A stretch of DNA of 11,563 bases from Roseburia sp. (GCA_030844625.1 JAUUNJ010000050.1:1-11563), one strand, 5' to 3'. Positions 1-7,773 are shown, counted from the stretch's first letter. Numbers and translations: made by a program. Notes: generated from the letters alone by a model not told the origin.

Positions 1-931
1 TAAATCTCTGTATTGCTGCCTTTTCTGATTGTACGAAATCTCTTTCCTTAATCGGATTCACCGGAATCAGATTCACATGGCAATTAATACCTTTCAGGAT
101 ACCCGACAATTGATCCGCTTCTTCTTTCGTATCATTGACACCTGACACAAGACTATACTCAAAAGTTATCCGCCTTCCTGTTTTGTCAAAATAATATCTG
201 CATGCATCCAAGACCTGCTCTATGGAATATTTATTCGCTATTGGAAGCAGTTTCTTTCTTGTTTCATCATCTGAAGCATGTAATGACAACGCCAGTGTCA
301 CCTGCGGATGCATATCTGCCAGTTCCTTCATTTTTGGAACAATTCCACAGGTAGAAAGGGTAATGTTTCTCTGGCTTATGTTCTTACCGTTTTCGTCGGA
401 GATCATCTGTAAAAACTTCGTCACATTGTCAAAATTGTCTAAAGGCTCTCCACTTCCCATTAATACTATGTTCGAAACCTTTTCATTTATGTTTTTTTCA
501 ATCTGATATATCTGTTCCAGCAATTCTGATACTGTCAGATTCCGGTCAAGTCCATTTAATGTTGATGCACAAAACCGGCAGCCCATCCTGCATCCTGACT
601 GGGTAGATATACACACTGAATTTCCATGATGATATCTCATAAGAACGCTTTCAATTACAGACCCGCCTTTTATCCTAAAAAGATACTTTCTTGTACCATC
701 AATTTTGGAAATCAGTACCTTAACCGGTTCCAAAGTGGTTATCTCATAATTTTCCTCTAACTTTTTCCTCAAATCTTTTGATATATTGGTCATCTCATCA
801 AAGGACTCTGCTTTGTCAATATGTAACCACTTATAAATCTGCGATGCCCGAAAAGGTTTTTCCCCCATTTCTGTAAGCTGCTCTTTTAACTCTCTTAAAT
901 TGTATGATTTAATGTCTTTTTTTTCTGTCAT
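1..931 (-). CDS. rlmN: Dual-specificity RNA methyltransferase RlmN, C-terminus cut off by window edge
   Basis: Radical SAM enzyme that methylates C2 of A2503 in 23S rRNA and, in studied homologues, A37 of some tRNAs. The reading frame starts at the ATG at 929-931 (MTEKKDIKSYNLRELKEQL) and stays open to the left edge, giving 310 visible residues; family members are about 340-385 aa. The radical SAM cluster is in CRMGCRFCAST, with C114, C118 and C121 as iron-sulfur ligands. C107 in VCIST aligns with E. coli C118. Other family motifs are MGSGEPLDN and LSLHASDDETRKKLLP. The second catalytic cysteine near the C-terminus (C355 in E. coli) would lie outside the window. An in-frame TGA six bases upstream of the ATG fixes this as the furthest possible start. 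The Shine-Dalgarno is weak (GGTG). It follows rsmB by 65 bases, so both are rRNA-modification genes in one likely transcript. Identity is firm. Confidence 0.96.
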   Translation of the reverse strand, partial: MTEKKDIKSYNLRELKEQLTEMGEKPFRASQIYKWLHIDKAESFDEMTNISKDLRKKLEENYEITTLEPVKVLISKIDGTRKYLFRIKGGSVIESVLMRYHHGNSVCISTQSGCRMGCRFCASTLNGLDRNLTVSELLEQIYQIEKNINEKVSNIVLMGSGEPLDNFDNVTKFLQMISDENGKNISQRNITLSTCGIVPKMKELADMHPQVTLALSLHASDDETRKKLLPIANKYSIEQVLDACRYYFDKTGRRITFEYSLVSGVNDTKEEADQLSGILKGINCHVNLIPVNPIKERDFVQSEKAAIQRF

Positions 932-996
932 TATTCACACCAAATTTATTTCCGCCATCGCATTAATGATACAAACGACAGCCACAAATACAATTT

Positions 997-2340
997 CTAC
1001 TCTCTTATAAAAGATGAAATAAAAAAACCATCCATTCCATATTGTCCCGGAAAAATCTGTAAATAGCCATCTTTTCCATCAAGCTGTTCCGGCAGGATTC
1101 CCTCTAGTGAAACCAATTTAAAGGGTAGATTTTCCTCGATCCATTTTACATTTCCCTGATTTTCTGACTTATTTACTGTACACGTACTGAAAATCAGTCT
1201 GCCCCCCGGCTTTACATATGTACTTACTATTTTTAATATTTTTCGCTGGAACTGAACCAGCTCATTAATCTGTTGTCTGGATATATTATACTTAATATCA
1301 CTTTTATTGCCAATAACCCCCAGACCCGAACATGGTAAGTCTGCCATCACAATATCAGCTTTCTCAACGGATTCCAAATCCGGTTCTGTGGCATCTTTCA
1401 CAACGGCTTTGATATTTCTATATCTCATTCTTCTATTATTCTCTTTAATAAGATTTACTTTATATTCCGTCAAATCTCTTGCTTCCACCATACCCGTGCC
1501 GTCCATAAGTTCTGCCATATGCAGGCTTTTACCACCCGGTGCAGCACACACATCTATAATATAATCGCCTTTCTTTGGATTGGCAGCAATTCCTGCCATC
1601 ATGGAACTTAAATCCTGAACTGTAATCATGCCCGCCTGAAATACATCCAGACTGCTTAATCTGTCATATTCTGAAATAAATAGCGCATTATCATATAAGT
1701 CAGATTTTTCTACTTTTATATTTTTATACTGCAGACTGGCAATAATATCCTCAACCTTTGCTTTGGAAGGATTGCATCTTACGGTAGTGGACCTGTCATC
1801 ATACAATCCTTTCAGCATCTCTTCTGTTGTTTCCTGTCCGTATTCCTGATTCCACATCTCTATAATCCATCTTGGCACAGAATAAACCACTGAAAGTTTA
1901 TCCAACAGTTCTTTTGGATAATCAATATGATCTATATTTCTGGCAATGTTTCTTATAACTCCGTTAACAAAACCTTTCAAATTTGCAAACTTTCTTTTCA
2001 CTGCCAGTTTGACAGCCTCATTGCAGGCAGCCGATACAGGTACGGAATCCATATATTTTATCTGATAAACCGACATTCTTAAAATTTCTCTGATGACCGG
2101 CTTGAGTTTTTTTACAGGTGTCTTCGAAAACTGATTGATTATATAATCCATTTCAATCCGTCTTTCCACTGTCCCCTGATAAAGCCTTGTCACAAAAGCT
2201 CTCTGCTGTTTGTCCAATTCCCTGTGTCGATCCAGATTATCCTTTAAAACAATATGACTCTTTCTGCCTTGTTCCGTTTCCAGAAACATTTCCAGCACCA
2301 GATTTCTTAAATTGATCTGATTATTTGGAGAATTAGTCAT
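997..2340 (-). CDS. rsmB: 16S rRNA (cytosine967-C5)-methyltransferase RsmB
   Basis: SAM-dependent enzyme that makes m5C967 in helix 31 of 16S rRNA. It is 447 aa, usual for the family. Residues about 10-140 form the NusB-like RNA-binding domain (ending in LKGFVNGVIRNIAR). The rest is a Rossmann methyltransferase: motif I DVCAAPGGKS (CAAPGGK at 265-271), motif IV DLPCSGLGVIGNKSDIKY with C337, and motif VI FSTCTVNKSEN with the likely nucleophile C387. The frame can be extended to a TTG at 2353-2355. I chose the ATG at 2338-2340 because GGAGG (2349-2353) sits 8 bases upstream, and the extension would place that Shine-Dalgarno inside the coding region. The start overlaps the end of the peptidase gene by 8 bases (ATGACTAA), which suggests translational coupling. 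Confidence 0.96.
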   Translation of the reverse strand: MTNSPNNQINLRNLVLEMFLETEQGRKSHIVLKDNLDRHRELDKQQRAFVTRLYQGTVERRIEMDYIINQFSKTPVKKLKPVIREILRMSVYQIKYMDSVPVSAACNEAVKLAVKRKFANLKGFVNGVIRNIARNIDHIDYPKELLDKLSVVYSVPRWIIEMWNQEYGQETTEEMLKGLYDDRSTTVRCNPSKAKVEDIIASLQYKNIKVEKSDLYDNALFISEYDRLSSLDVFQAGMITVQDLSSMMAGIAANPKKGDYIIDVCAAPGGKSLHMAELMDGTGMVEARDLTEYKVNLIKENNRRMRYRNIKAVVKDATEPDLESVEKADIVMADLPCSGLGVIGNKSDIKYNISRQQINELVQFQRKILKIVSTYVKPGGRLIFSTCTVNKSENQGNVKWIEENLPFKLVSLEGILPEQLDGKDGYLQIFPGQYGMDGFFISSFIRE

Positions 2341-3040
2341 CCCGCCTTCCTCCAAAAAGTATAATTAATCTTAACAACTGTAAAATAGATGATGCAGCCG
2401 CTGCCACATAAGTAAGAGCAGCCGCTCCTAATACTTTTCGTGTATATTTTAATTCATCACTGCCAAACATCCCTGTAGATTCCAGAACTTTAACAGCTCT
2501 TCCCGATGCATTAAATTCTACGGGAAGTGTTACCAGCTGAAACAGCACCACAACAGAAAAGGCAATGATGCCGATATCAATCCATGTCTGTCCTGTTCCC
2601 CTGCTATAAAGTATGATCCCAATAAGAATCAAAAGCCATGAAAGCCTTGAGCCCCAGTTTGCAAATGGTACCAATGCATTTCTTACTGTAATCGGTGCAT
2701 ATCCTTTGGCATGCTGCATCGCATGTCCGCATTCATGGGCAGCTACACCGATTGCCGCAACACTTGTACTTCCGTAAGTTGCATCCGAAAGACTTAATAC
2801 TTTTTTTGCCGGGTTATAATTATCTGTAAGATTTCCAGCAATATGCTGAATTTGTACATCATATATTCCCTGTGACTCCAAAATTTTTTGAGCTGCCTGT
2901 GCACCAGTAAGCCCCGAATTACTTTTGTATCTTGAATACTTTTTAAAAGTCGAATTTACATGGGCTGACGCTGCCGTGCAAATTACCATACCAATAATGA
3001 TTAGTATATATGTCGGATCAAAATATAGTCCCCAAATCAT
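2333..3040 (-). CDS. YugP-type membrane zinc metallopeptidase (Zn_peptidase_2 family)
   Basis: A 235-aa integral membrane protein of the family typified by Bacillus YugP, a putative neutral zinc metallopeptidase whose substrate is not established. The HExxH zinc motif is in AAHECGHAMQHA (H102, E103, H106). A later TLPVEFNASGRA segment is strongly family-like and its E175 may be the third zinc ligand (inference). Hydrophobic segments are near residues 8-25, 120-145, 152-174 and 205-230, with a soluble stretch between the first and second that carries the active site. The start ATG at 3038-3040 has AAGGAGG seven bases upstream. The gene follows fmt across a 96-base gap filled by a 42-bp tandem repeat, and overlaps rsmB by 8 bases. 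The protein resembles HtpX (M48) only in general layout. Its role among translation genes is unknown. Confidence 0.9.
   Translation of the reverse strand: MIWGLYFDPTYILIIIGMVICTAASAHVNSTFKKYSRYKSNSGLTGAQAAQKILESQGIYDVQIQHIAGNLTDNYNPAKKVLSLSDATYGSTSVAAIGVAAHECGHAMQHAKGYAPITVRNALVPFANWGSRLSWLLILIGIILYSRGTGQTWIDIGIIAFSVVVLFQLVTLPVEFNASGRAVKVLESTGMFGSDELKYTRKVLGAAALTYVAAAASSILQLLRLIILFGGRRDD
2349..2353 (-). promoter_or_regulatory. Shine-Dalgarno of rsmB that decides its start
   Basis: GGAGG on the minus strand, 8 bases before the ATG at 2338-2340. It lies inside the last codons of the upstream peptidase gene, so ribosomes ending there are well placed to re-initiate. Confidence 0.75.
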
Positions 3041-3047
3041 ACAAATT

Positions 3048-3054
3048 CCTCCTT
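3048..3054 (-). promoter_or_regulatory. Shine-Dalgarno of the YugP-type peptidase, built partly from the repeat
   Basis: AAGGAGG on the minus strand, 7 bases before the ATG at 3038-3040. Its AAGGA part belongs to the third copy of the 13-base repeat core, so the repeat edge contributes the ribosome binding site. Confidence 0.8.
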
Positions 3055-3059
3055 ACCTT

Positions 3060-3088
3060 CCCGCCGAAGAGCCATGCTCTGAGGGGGG
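3060..3088 (-). other. Imperfect stem-loop in repeat unit nearest the peptidase gene
   Basis: Two 13-base arms (3076-3088 and 3060-3072) around a 3-base loop (3073-3075). The five inner pairs AGAGC/GCTCT are perfect, and outer G-C pairs flank three mismatches. No U-run follows in the operon sense, so it is unlikely to be an intrinsic terminator; it could slow decay, processing or ribosomes. Confidence 0.6.
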
Positions 3089-3101
3089 CTTTCCTTACCT
3101 T

Positions 3102-3130
3102 CCCGCCGAAGAGCTATGCTCTGAGGAGGG
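3102..3130 (-). other. Imperfect stem-loop in repeat unit nearest fmt
   Basis: Same 13-3-13 layout as its sister unit (arms 3118-3130 and 3102-3114). One of the two differences between copies is in the 3-base loop (ATA here, ATG in the sister). The other is at an outer unpaired position, so neither difference disrupts a stem pair. Confidence 0.6.
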
Positions 3131-3136
3131 CTTTCC

Positions 3137-4063
3137 TTACCTTCCCAAACGGTCTGTTGTAACAGTATAGCCATTTAGGAATGCTGCCGCTGTCATTCTT
3201 TTCTTTCCCTCTAATTGTAGTTCACTAATTTTTAAAGTTCCCTTTCCTGTGGCAACTTTTATATAATCTTTTCCTGATTCTAATATTGCACCCGGCTCCC
3301 TATCCGTTTCTTCATCCACCACTGCCGCATCCCACACCTTCATCATCTTGTCATCCATGTAAGTATAGGCGCTGGGCCATGGATTCAGTCCTCTGATCAG
3401 CCGCTCTATCTCTTCTGCCGGTTTGGAAAAATCAATGTTTCCCAATTCCTTTGTAATCTTACCCGCATAAGTAGACCGGGTATCGTCCTGAGGGGTTCTT
3501 GTGGCTGTACCATTCTCTAATTTTTCAAGGGTCCTGAGAATTAGTTCTCCGCCCTCCTCTGCCAGCTTATCAAAAAGACTTCCTCCTGTTTCTTTCTCAT
3601 CCAGAGTAACCCTTGATACATCAATTATATCCCCGGTATCCAGTCCTTCCGCCATATACATCGTAGTCACACCGGTCTCTTTTTCACCATCTATGACCGC
3701 CCACTGTATGGGTGCTGCCCCTCTGTATTTGGGAAGGAGTGATGCGTGTACATTGATACATCCAAACCTTGGCAGATCCAGTATTTCTTTTGACAAAATC
3801 TGTCCAAATGCAATAACAACAATTACATCAGGATTAATTTCTCTTAGTATATCCACAAATTCAGAATCTTTTACCTTTGCCGGCTGATATACAGGGATAT
3901 CCAGTTTTAATGCCGTCTCCTTAACCGGTGTAAACTGCATCTTATGACCTCTTCCCTTTGGTCTGTCCTGTTGTGTCACAACTGCTGCTACCTGATGTTT
4001 TTCTGCCAGCTTTTCCAACGCCGGAACCGAAAAGTCCGGAGTTCCCATAAAAACAATTTTCAT
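3137..4063 (-). CDS. fmt: Methionyl-tRNA formyltransferase
   Basis: Transfers the formyl group of 10-formyl-tetrahydrofolate to Met-tRNA(fMet) for translation initiation. It is 308 aa, normal for the family. The N-terminal Rossmann domain begins MKIVFMGTPDFSVPAL. The catalytic triad is visible as N104 and H106 in CINVHASLLPKYRG and D142 in EGLDTGDI. SLLPKYRG (108-115) is the formyl-folate binding signature. The C-terminal tRNA-binding domain (about 210-308) includes INxxxP-like text LIRGLNPWPSAYTYMDD. The ATG shares one base with the def stop codon (TAATG), the common def-fmt arrangement, so translation is probably coupled. The final codons (LGR, then TAA) fall inside the tandem repeat. Its cofactor can be supplied by FtfL and FolD from the same cluster. 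Confidence 0.97.
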   Translation of the reverse strand: MKIVFMGTPDFSVPALEKLAEKHQVAAVVTQQDRPKGRGHKMQFTPVKETALKLDIPVYQPAKVKDSEFVDILREINPDVIVVIAFGQILSKEILDLPRFGCINVHASLLPKYRGAAPIQWAVIDGEKETGVTTMYMAEGLDTGDIIDVSRVTLDEKETGGSLFDKLAEEGGELILRTLEKLENGTATRTPQDDTRSTYAGKITKELGNIDFSKPAEEIERLIRGLNPWPSAYTYMDDKMMKVWDAAVVDEETDREPGAILESGKDYIKVATGKGTLKISELQLEGKKRMTAAAFLNGYTVTTDRLGR

Positions 4064-4560
4064 TATGCTTCCTCTTCTCCATACAATTCTGAGTTATCAT
4101 ATAATCTGCCATCCACTTTGTCAACATATACAATGCCATCCAGATGGTCATTTTCATGAAGAATACATCTGGCAAGCATTCCCTCTGCTTCCAGTTCAAA
4201 TTCTTCCATATTTTCATTGAAAGCTCTGACCTTAATCCGGTTTGGTCTTGTTACCATTCCTGATTTTCCCGGGACACTGAGACATCCCTCATATCCAGTC
4301 TGGGTACCATCTCTGTCCAGTATTTCCGGATTAATAAATACATATGGAACGGAATTGCCTTCTTCATCCCCCACATCCACAACAAAGATTCTCTTTAATA
4401 TTCCAACCTGTGGCGCCGCAAGACCGCATCCATTTGCTTCATACATTGTATCAAACATATCACCAATGAGAATTTTTGTTCTCAAATTTACTTCCTTTAC
4501 CGGCTTGCAAATCTTTCTTAAACAAGGTTCTCCCAACTCTCTTATATTTCTAATCGCCAT
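4063..4560 (-). CDS. def: Peptide deformylase
   Basis: Metal hydrolase that removes the N-formyl group from nascent proteins, releasing formate. It is 165 aa. All three family motifs are present: GCGLAAPQ (44-51, with Q51), EGCLS (91-95, metal ligand C93) and HENDHLDG (metal ligands H135 and H139, catalytic E136). The asparagine after HE, where other members often carry a hydrophobic or aromatic residue, is a minor variation. The ATG at 4558-4560 is preceded by AGGAGAGG. It starts 14 bases after the priA stop and overlaps fmt by one base. The tail ending GEEEA is short and acidic. The formate it releases is the substrate of FtfL in the same cluster. Confidence 0.97.
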   Translation of the reverse strand: MAIRNIRELGEPCLRKICKPVKEVNLRTKILIGDMFDTMYEANGCGLAAPQVGILKRIFVVDVGDEEGNSVPYVFINPEILDRDGTQTGYEGCLSVPGKSGMVTRPNRIKVRAFNENMEEFELEAEGMLARCILHENDHLDGIVYVDKVDGRLYDNSELYGEEEA

Positions 4561-4574
4561 ATTCCTCTCCTTTT

Positions 4575-6806
4575 CTAAGCCTTGAAATCAAATTGTACAT
4601 TAATATTTTTGAAAATCTGTGAACTGTTTATTACATATTCAATATAATTTTTCAGTTTTACCAGATTGTGTCTGCTACTGCTTTTTAAATATATTATTTT
4701 TCTATAAATATCATTTATTTTTGCAATCGGCGGATCTGCCGGACCAATCACAAAAAGTTCATTGTATTTTTCTGCCTTTTCTTTTCTTATAATCTCCACC
4801 AGACGGTTTGTAGCATATTCCAATTCTTGCTGATTTTCACTTTGAAGAAAAATTGCTGTCATATTTGCAACCGGGGGATACTGCATCAACTGTCTGTAAG
4901 TAATTTCTTCATTATAAAATTCATCATAATCCTGATGACTTGCAGCCTCAATGCTGTAATTATCCGGTGCATATGTCTGAATTACCACATGACCGGAATT
5001 GCTGCCTCTCCCTGCCCTTCCTGCTGCCTGACACAATAACTGAAATGTGCGCTCTGTCGCCATATAGTCAGATGCATACAATGACATATCCGCTGCAAGA
5101 ACCCCTACCAGGGTAACTCCCGGAAAATCATGTCCTTTCACAATCATCTGGGTACCAACCAGTATATCTGCCTCATGATTTGCAAACGCTGCAAGAATCT
5201 CATCATGGCTTCCCTTTGCAGATGTGGTATCTGCATCCATTCTTAGCACTCTCGCCTGTGGAAACAGTTTTTTGATTAACATTTCTATCTGCTGGGTTCC
5301 AATCCCAAAACCTCCCAGATATTTTGAGCCGCATTCCGGGCAAAGCCTTGGCATTGGCTCTGTATGACCACAATAGTGACATACTAATTTTTTATTGTTA
5401 TGAAGTTTTAATGCCACATCACAGTGAGGACATTTTATCGCCTTTCCACAATCTCTACAAGACACAAAACCCGCAAATCCTCTCCTGTTAATAAACAACA
5501 TTGTCTGCTGCCTTTTTTCTAATCTATCTCCAATCAACCTTTGTAGTTCCATGCTGAAAATAGATTTGTTTTCGTTTTTAAGTTCCTCTCTCATATCTAC
5601 GATAGAAACTTCCGGCAGATTTCCCTTCTCTCTTACATTCAGCTTATGCAATGTATAGATTCCTTTTTTTGCTCTGTAGTAGGATTCTAAAGAAGGCGTT
5701 GCAGAGCCCAGCACAATGGCTGCTCCTGTGTCTGCGGCTCTCTTTTGTGCCACCTCAATTGCATGATACTTGGGAACAGATTCACTCTTATATGCTCCCT
5801 CATGTTCCTCATCAATTACAATTAACCCCAAATTTTTAAATGGAGTAAACAATGCGGAACGTGGTCCGATCATAATGCTGATATCACCATTTTTTGCTCT
5901 TTCAAACTGGTCATATCTCTCCCCTGCCGAAAGTCTGGAATTAATAATGGATACCTTTTCTTTAAATCTTCTGGTGAAGCGCATCACCGTCTGATAGGTC
6001 AATGCAATTTCGGGAATCAGCACAATAACCGATTTTCCCCTCCTTATTGTATAATCAATTAAATCCATGTAAACTTCTGTCTTTCCGCTGCCTGTAATAC
6101 CATGTATCAAATGAACATTAATTCTGCTGCCTTTCTGAAAGTCCATGGTGGACTTAATATCCTCTGCCACTTTTCGCTGCTGCTCATTTAACACAATATC
6201 ATATTCGGGCTGTGGTTTTACCTGTATTGGATTGCGGTAATTGATATCTGTTTCAATGATAATCTCTCCCAGCTGTTCCATTGTCTTTAATGTGCTGGAA
6301 GATATATTTAATTTTTTTATAACTAATTCTCTGGAAATTCTGCTGTTCTTCTCAAGTTCTTCCAAAAGCCTGACTCTTGCCCTGGCATTTTTCTTCCTAT
6401 AGGTGACTAGTTTTTCCTGTAACTGCTCTTCGCTTAAGTTCAGAACAACCGTCTTTTTTTCCACGTTCCTGACTTTATTTTTTACAGGAATCACCGTCTT
6501 CAATGCCTGGTTCATTGTGGAACCATAATTTTCTTTGATCCACCATGCAAGGTTTATGAGCTGACTCTCCACTTCCACGGTGCCTTCTGCCAGAGAGATA
6601 ATGTTTTTCATTTTTGATACATCAAAGGACGGTGTATTTGTTATTTCTATTACATATCCCTTAATCTCCCTGTTTCCCCTGCCAAAAGGAATCATTACAG
6701 CAGTTCCCACGAAAATGCTTTTTTCTAATTGGGGCGGAATAATATATCCGAAAGGGCGGTCTAATTTTTCGTGTGAAATGTCTACTATGATATTTGCAAA
6801 CTTCAA
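4575..6806 (-). CDS. priA: Primosomal replication restart helicase PriA
   Basis: A 3'-5' DNA helicase that recognises stalled forks and reloads the replisome. With the start chosen here it is 743 aa. The N-terminal fork-binding domain begins KFANIIVDISHEKLDRPFGY. Walker A is GITGSGKT (236-243, K242) and the DEEH box is at 332-335. Eight cysteines (450, 453, 459, 462, 476, 479, 489, 492) form the two zinc sites. GTQMIVKGHDFPGVTLV and the QAAGRAGRG motif close the helicase core. The longest frame begins at an ATG at 6831-6833, but that ATG lies at the edge of a stable hairpin. I prefer the TTG at 6804-6806: GGGAGG sits 9 bases upstream and the protein then starts with the typical PriA residues MKFA. 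It starts 60 bases after the folD stop. Confidence 0.96.
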   Translation of the reverse strand: MKFANIIVDISHEKLDRPFGYIIPPQLEKSIFVGTAVMIPFGRGNREIKGYVIEITNTPSFDVSKMKNIISLAEGTVEVESQLINLAWWIKENYGSTMNQALKTVIPVKNKVRNVEKKTVVLNLSEEQLQEKLVTYRKKNARARVRLLEELEKNSRISRELVIKKLNISSSTLKTMEQLGEIIIETDINYRNPIQVKPQPEYDIVLNEQQRKVAEDIKSTMDFQKGSRINVHLIHGITGSGKTEVYMDLIDYTIRRGKSVIVLIPEIALTYQTVMRFTRRFKEKVSIINSRLSAGERYDQFERAKNGDISIMIGPRSALFTPFKNLGLIVIDEEHEGAYKSESVPKYHAIEVAQKRAADTGAAIVLGSATPSLESYYRAKKGIYTLHKLNVREKGNLPEVSIVDMREELKNENKSIFSMELQRLIGDRLEKRQQTMLFINRRGFAGFVSCRDCGKAIKCPHCDVALKLHNNKKLVCHYCGHTEPMPRLCPECGSKYLGGFGIGTQQIEMLIKKLFPQARVLRMDADTTSAKGSHDEILAAFANHEADILVGTQMIVKGHDFPGVTLVGVLAADMSLYASDYMATERTFQLLCQAAGRAGRGSNSGHVVIQTYAPDNYSIEAASHQDYDEFYNEEITYRQLMQYPPVANMTAIFLQSENQQELEYATNRLVEIIRKEKAEKYNELFVIGPADPPIAKINDIYRKIIYLKSSSRHNLVKLKNYIEYVINSSQIFKNINVQFDFKA

Positions 6807-6815
6807 TTCTGCCAA

Positions 6816-6821
6816 CCTCCC
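6816..6821 (-). promoter_or_regulatory. Shine-Dalgarno supporting a TTG start for priA
   Basis: GGGAGG on the minus strand, 9 bases before the TTG at 6804-6806. It lies downstream of the ATG at 6831-6833, so it cannot serve that codon, which has no comparable site of its own. Confidence 0.65.
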
Positions 6822-6832
6822 TTTAAGTATCA

Positions 6833-6858
6833 TGGGTCTGTCCTCACGAACAGACCCA
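6833..6858 (-). other. Stem-loop between folD and priA
   Basis: A perfect 9-bp inverted repeat (TGGGTCTGT with ACAGACCCA; arms 6850-6858 and 6833-6841). In the operon-sense RNA the inner bases add a U-G and a C-G pair and leave a GUGA loop, a GNRA-type tetraloop; the plus-strand RNA cannot form the extra U-G pair. No U-run follows, so it is not a classic terminator. It ends just upstream of the priA Shine-Dalgarno and could affect mRNA processing, stability or access to that site. Confidence 0.6.
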
Positions 6859-6866
6859 CTATTCTA

Positions 6867-7709
6867 CTATTTTAATTCTACACTTCTTAGACAGTTCACC
6901 AAAAGCATTGTGACCGTCATTGGTCCCACGCCTCCCGGAACCGGTGTGATTGCAGATGCAGATTCTGATACGGAATCAAAATCAACATCACCACAAAGTT
7001 TTCCGTTTTCATCTCTGTCCATTCCCACATCAATGACAACGGCACCCTCTTTTACATAATCTGCCGTCACAAATTTCGCCTTACCGATTGCTGCAATCAG
7101 AATATCTGCCCGCTTTGTGACTTCCTTCAGATTCTTTGTTCTCGAATGAGTAATTGTAACTGTGGCATTTTCCTTAAGCATTAACATTGACATTGGTTTT
7201 CCCACAATATTGCTTCTTCCAATAACCACACATTCTTTTCCTGCAATCTCAATATCAGTTCTTTTGAGCATCTCAATAATTCCTGCCGGTGTACATGGAA
7301 GAAATGTATCTTCTCCAATTACCATCTTTCCTACATTGACCGGGTGAAAACCATCCACATCTTTACTGCTGTCAATTGCGAGCAGTATTTTACTCTCATC
7401 AATATGCTTTGGAAGTGGTAGCTGAACCAAAATCCCGTTAACCGCCTTGTCCTCATTCAGTTCCCTGACTGTGGCAAGCAAATCTTCTTCCGTGGTGTCT
7501 TCCGGAAGAGCAAGGGTTCTTGAATTGATTCCAACATACTCACATGCCTTTTCTTTATTTCGAACATACACTGCAGATGCAGGATCATTTCCTACTTTGA
7601 CTACCGCAAGAGTAATCTCTATTCCCTGTTTTTTATATTCACTGACCTTAACTTTTAATTCCTCTTTAATCTGTGCTGAAATAGCCTTGCCATCAATAAT
7701 CTTCGCCAT
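6867..7709 (-). CDS. folD: Bifunctional methylenetetrahydrofolate dehydrogenase / methenyltetrahydrofolate cyclohydrolase FolD
   Basis: Interconverts 5,10-methylene-, 5,10-methenyl- and 10-formyl-tetrahydrofolate, usually with NADP. It is 280 aa, typical for FolD. The substrate-site tyrosine and lysine are Y48 and K52 in [15 protein letters not shown]96 is in GILVQLPLP and D119 in DVDGFHP. The dinucleotide-binding loop is GRSNIVGKP (164-172) and the family signature [10 protein letters not shown] is at 256-265. An in-frame ATG at 7725-7727 exists, but I chose the ATG at 7707-7709: GGAGG lies 5 bases before it and [11 protein letters not shown] is the usual FolD start. It lies 79 bases after ftfL and ends with two consecutive TAG codons, just before the hairpin upstream of priA. 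Confidence 0.97.
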   Translation of the reverse strand: MAKIIDGKAISAQIKEELKVKVSEYKKQGIEITLAVVKVGNDPASAVYVRNKEKACEYVGINSRTLALPEDTTEEDLLATVRELNEDKAVNGILVQLPLPKHIDESKILLAIDSSKDVDGFHPVNVGKMVIGEDTFLPCTPAGIIEMLKRTDIEIAGKECVVIGRSNIVGKPMSMLMLKENATVTITHSRTKNLKEVTKRADILIAAIGKAKFVTADYVKEGAVVIDVGMDRDENGKLCGDVDFDSVSESASAITPVPGGVGPMTVTMLLVNCLRSVELK

Positions 7710-7714
7710 AAAAA

Positions 7715-7719
7715 CCTCC
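7715..7719 (-). promoter_or_regulatory. Shine-Dalgarno of folD that decides its start
   Basis: GGAGG on the minus strand, 5 bases before the ATG at 7707-7709. The upstream ATG at 7725-7727 would put this site inside the gene. Confidence 0.75.
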
Positions 7720-7740
7720 ATAATCATAGTAAAGAATTAA

Positions 7741-7773
7741 CAGTAAAGAGTGGGGCTCTTCTGTTTCCTCCTT
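7741..7773 (-). promoter_or_regulatory. Unassigned Shine-Dalgarno-like site and small stem-loop in the ftfL-folD gap
   Basis: A strong AAGGAGG (7767-7773) is followed by no ATG, GTG or TTG at usable spacing. Three bases further on, an inverted repeat AAGAG/CTCTT (7756-7760 with 7746-7750, loop CCCCA) is extended by CAG/CTG with a 2-base bulge. The stem is short and AU-rich and lacks a clear U-run. It may be chance or a remnant of a lost small gene start; no function can be assigned. Confidence 0.3.

Larger units (their letters stand above)
3050..3146 (-). repeat. 42-bp tandem repeat, two full copies plus a 13-base third core
   Basis: Two full units lie at 3092-3133 and 3050-3091 and differ at only 2 of 42 positions. 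A third copy of the first 13 bases of the unit is at 3134-3146. In the coding sense the layout is A-B-A-B-A: A is GGGAAGGTAAGGA (3134-3146, 3092-3104, 3050-3062) and B is a 29-base segment with an inverted repeat. The first A contains the last codons and TAA stop of fmt; the last A contributes to the peptidase Shine-Dalgarno. Removing both units would leave the fmt stop only 12 bases before the peptidase ATG, as in a normal tight operon. It therefore looks like an insertion or duplication of a small hairpin element. There are too few copies, and no unique spacers, for CRISPR. Confidence 0.93.

Noticed and set aside
932..996. Possible promoter for rlmN (TATCAT with a poor -35) and a weak palindrome around CATTAATG
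   Set aside because: The -35 matches only three of six consensus bases and the palindrome is short. Nothing else separates rlmN from the upstream genes.
3050..3146. Possible CRISPR remnant
   Set aside because: The copies abut directly with no unique spacers, there are only two full units, and no cas gene is present.
2925..3170. 81-aa plus-strand frame with a repeated FPYLPAEE-like motif
   Set aside because: The protein repeat is only the translation of the 42-bp DNA tandem repeat on the wrong strand. It overlaps the starts and ends of two real genes.
3942..4217. 91-aa minus-strand frame overlapping def and fmt
   Set aside because: It lies in another frame within def and the start of fmt; both of those have complete catalytic motifs in their own frames.
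6580..7059. 159-aa open frame on the plus strand
   Set aside because: It runs antisense across the priA start, the hairpin and the end of folD, both of which are well-supported genes. No ribosome site or recognisable motif.
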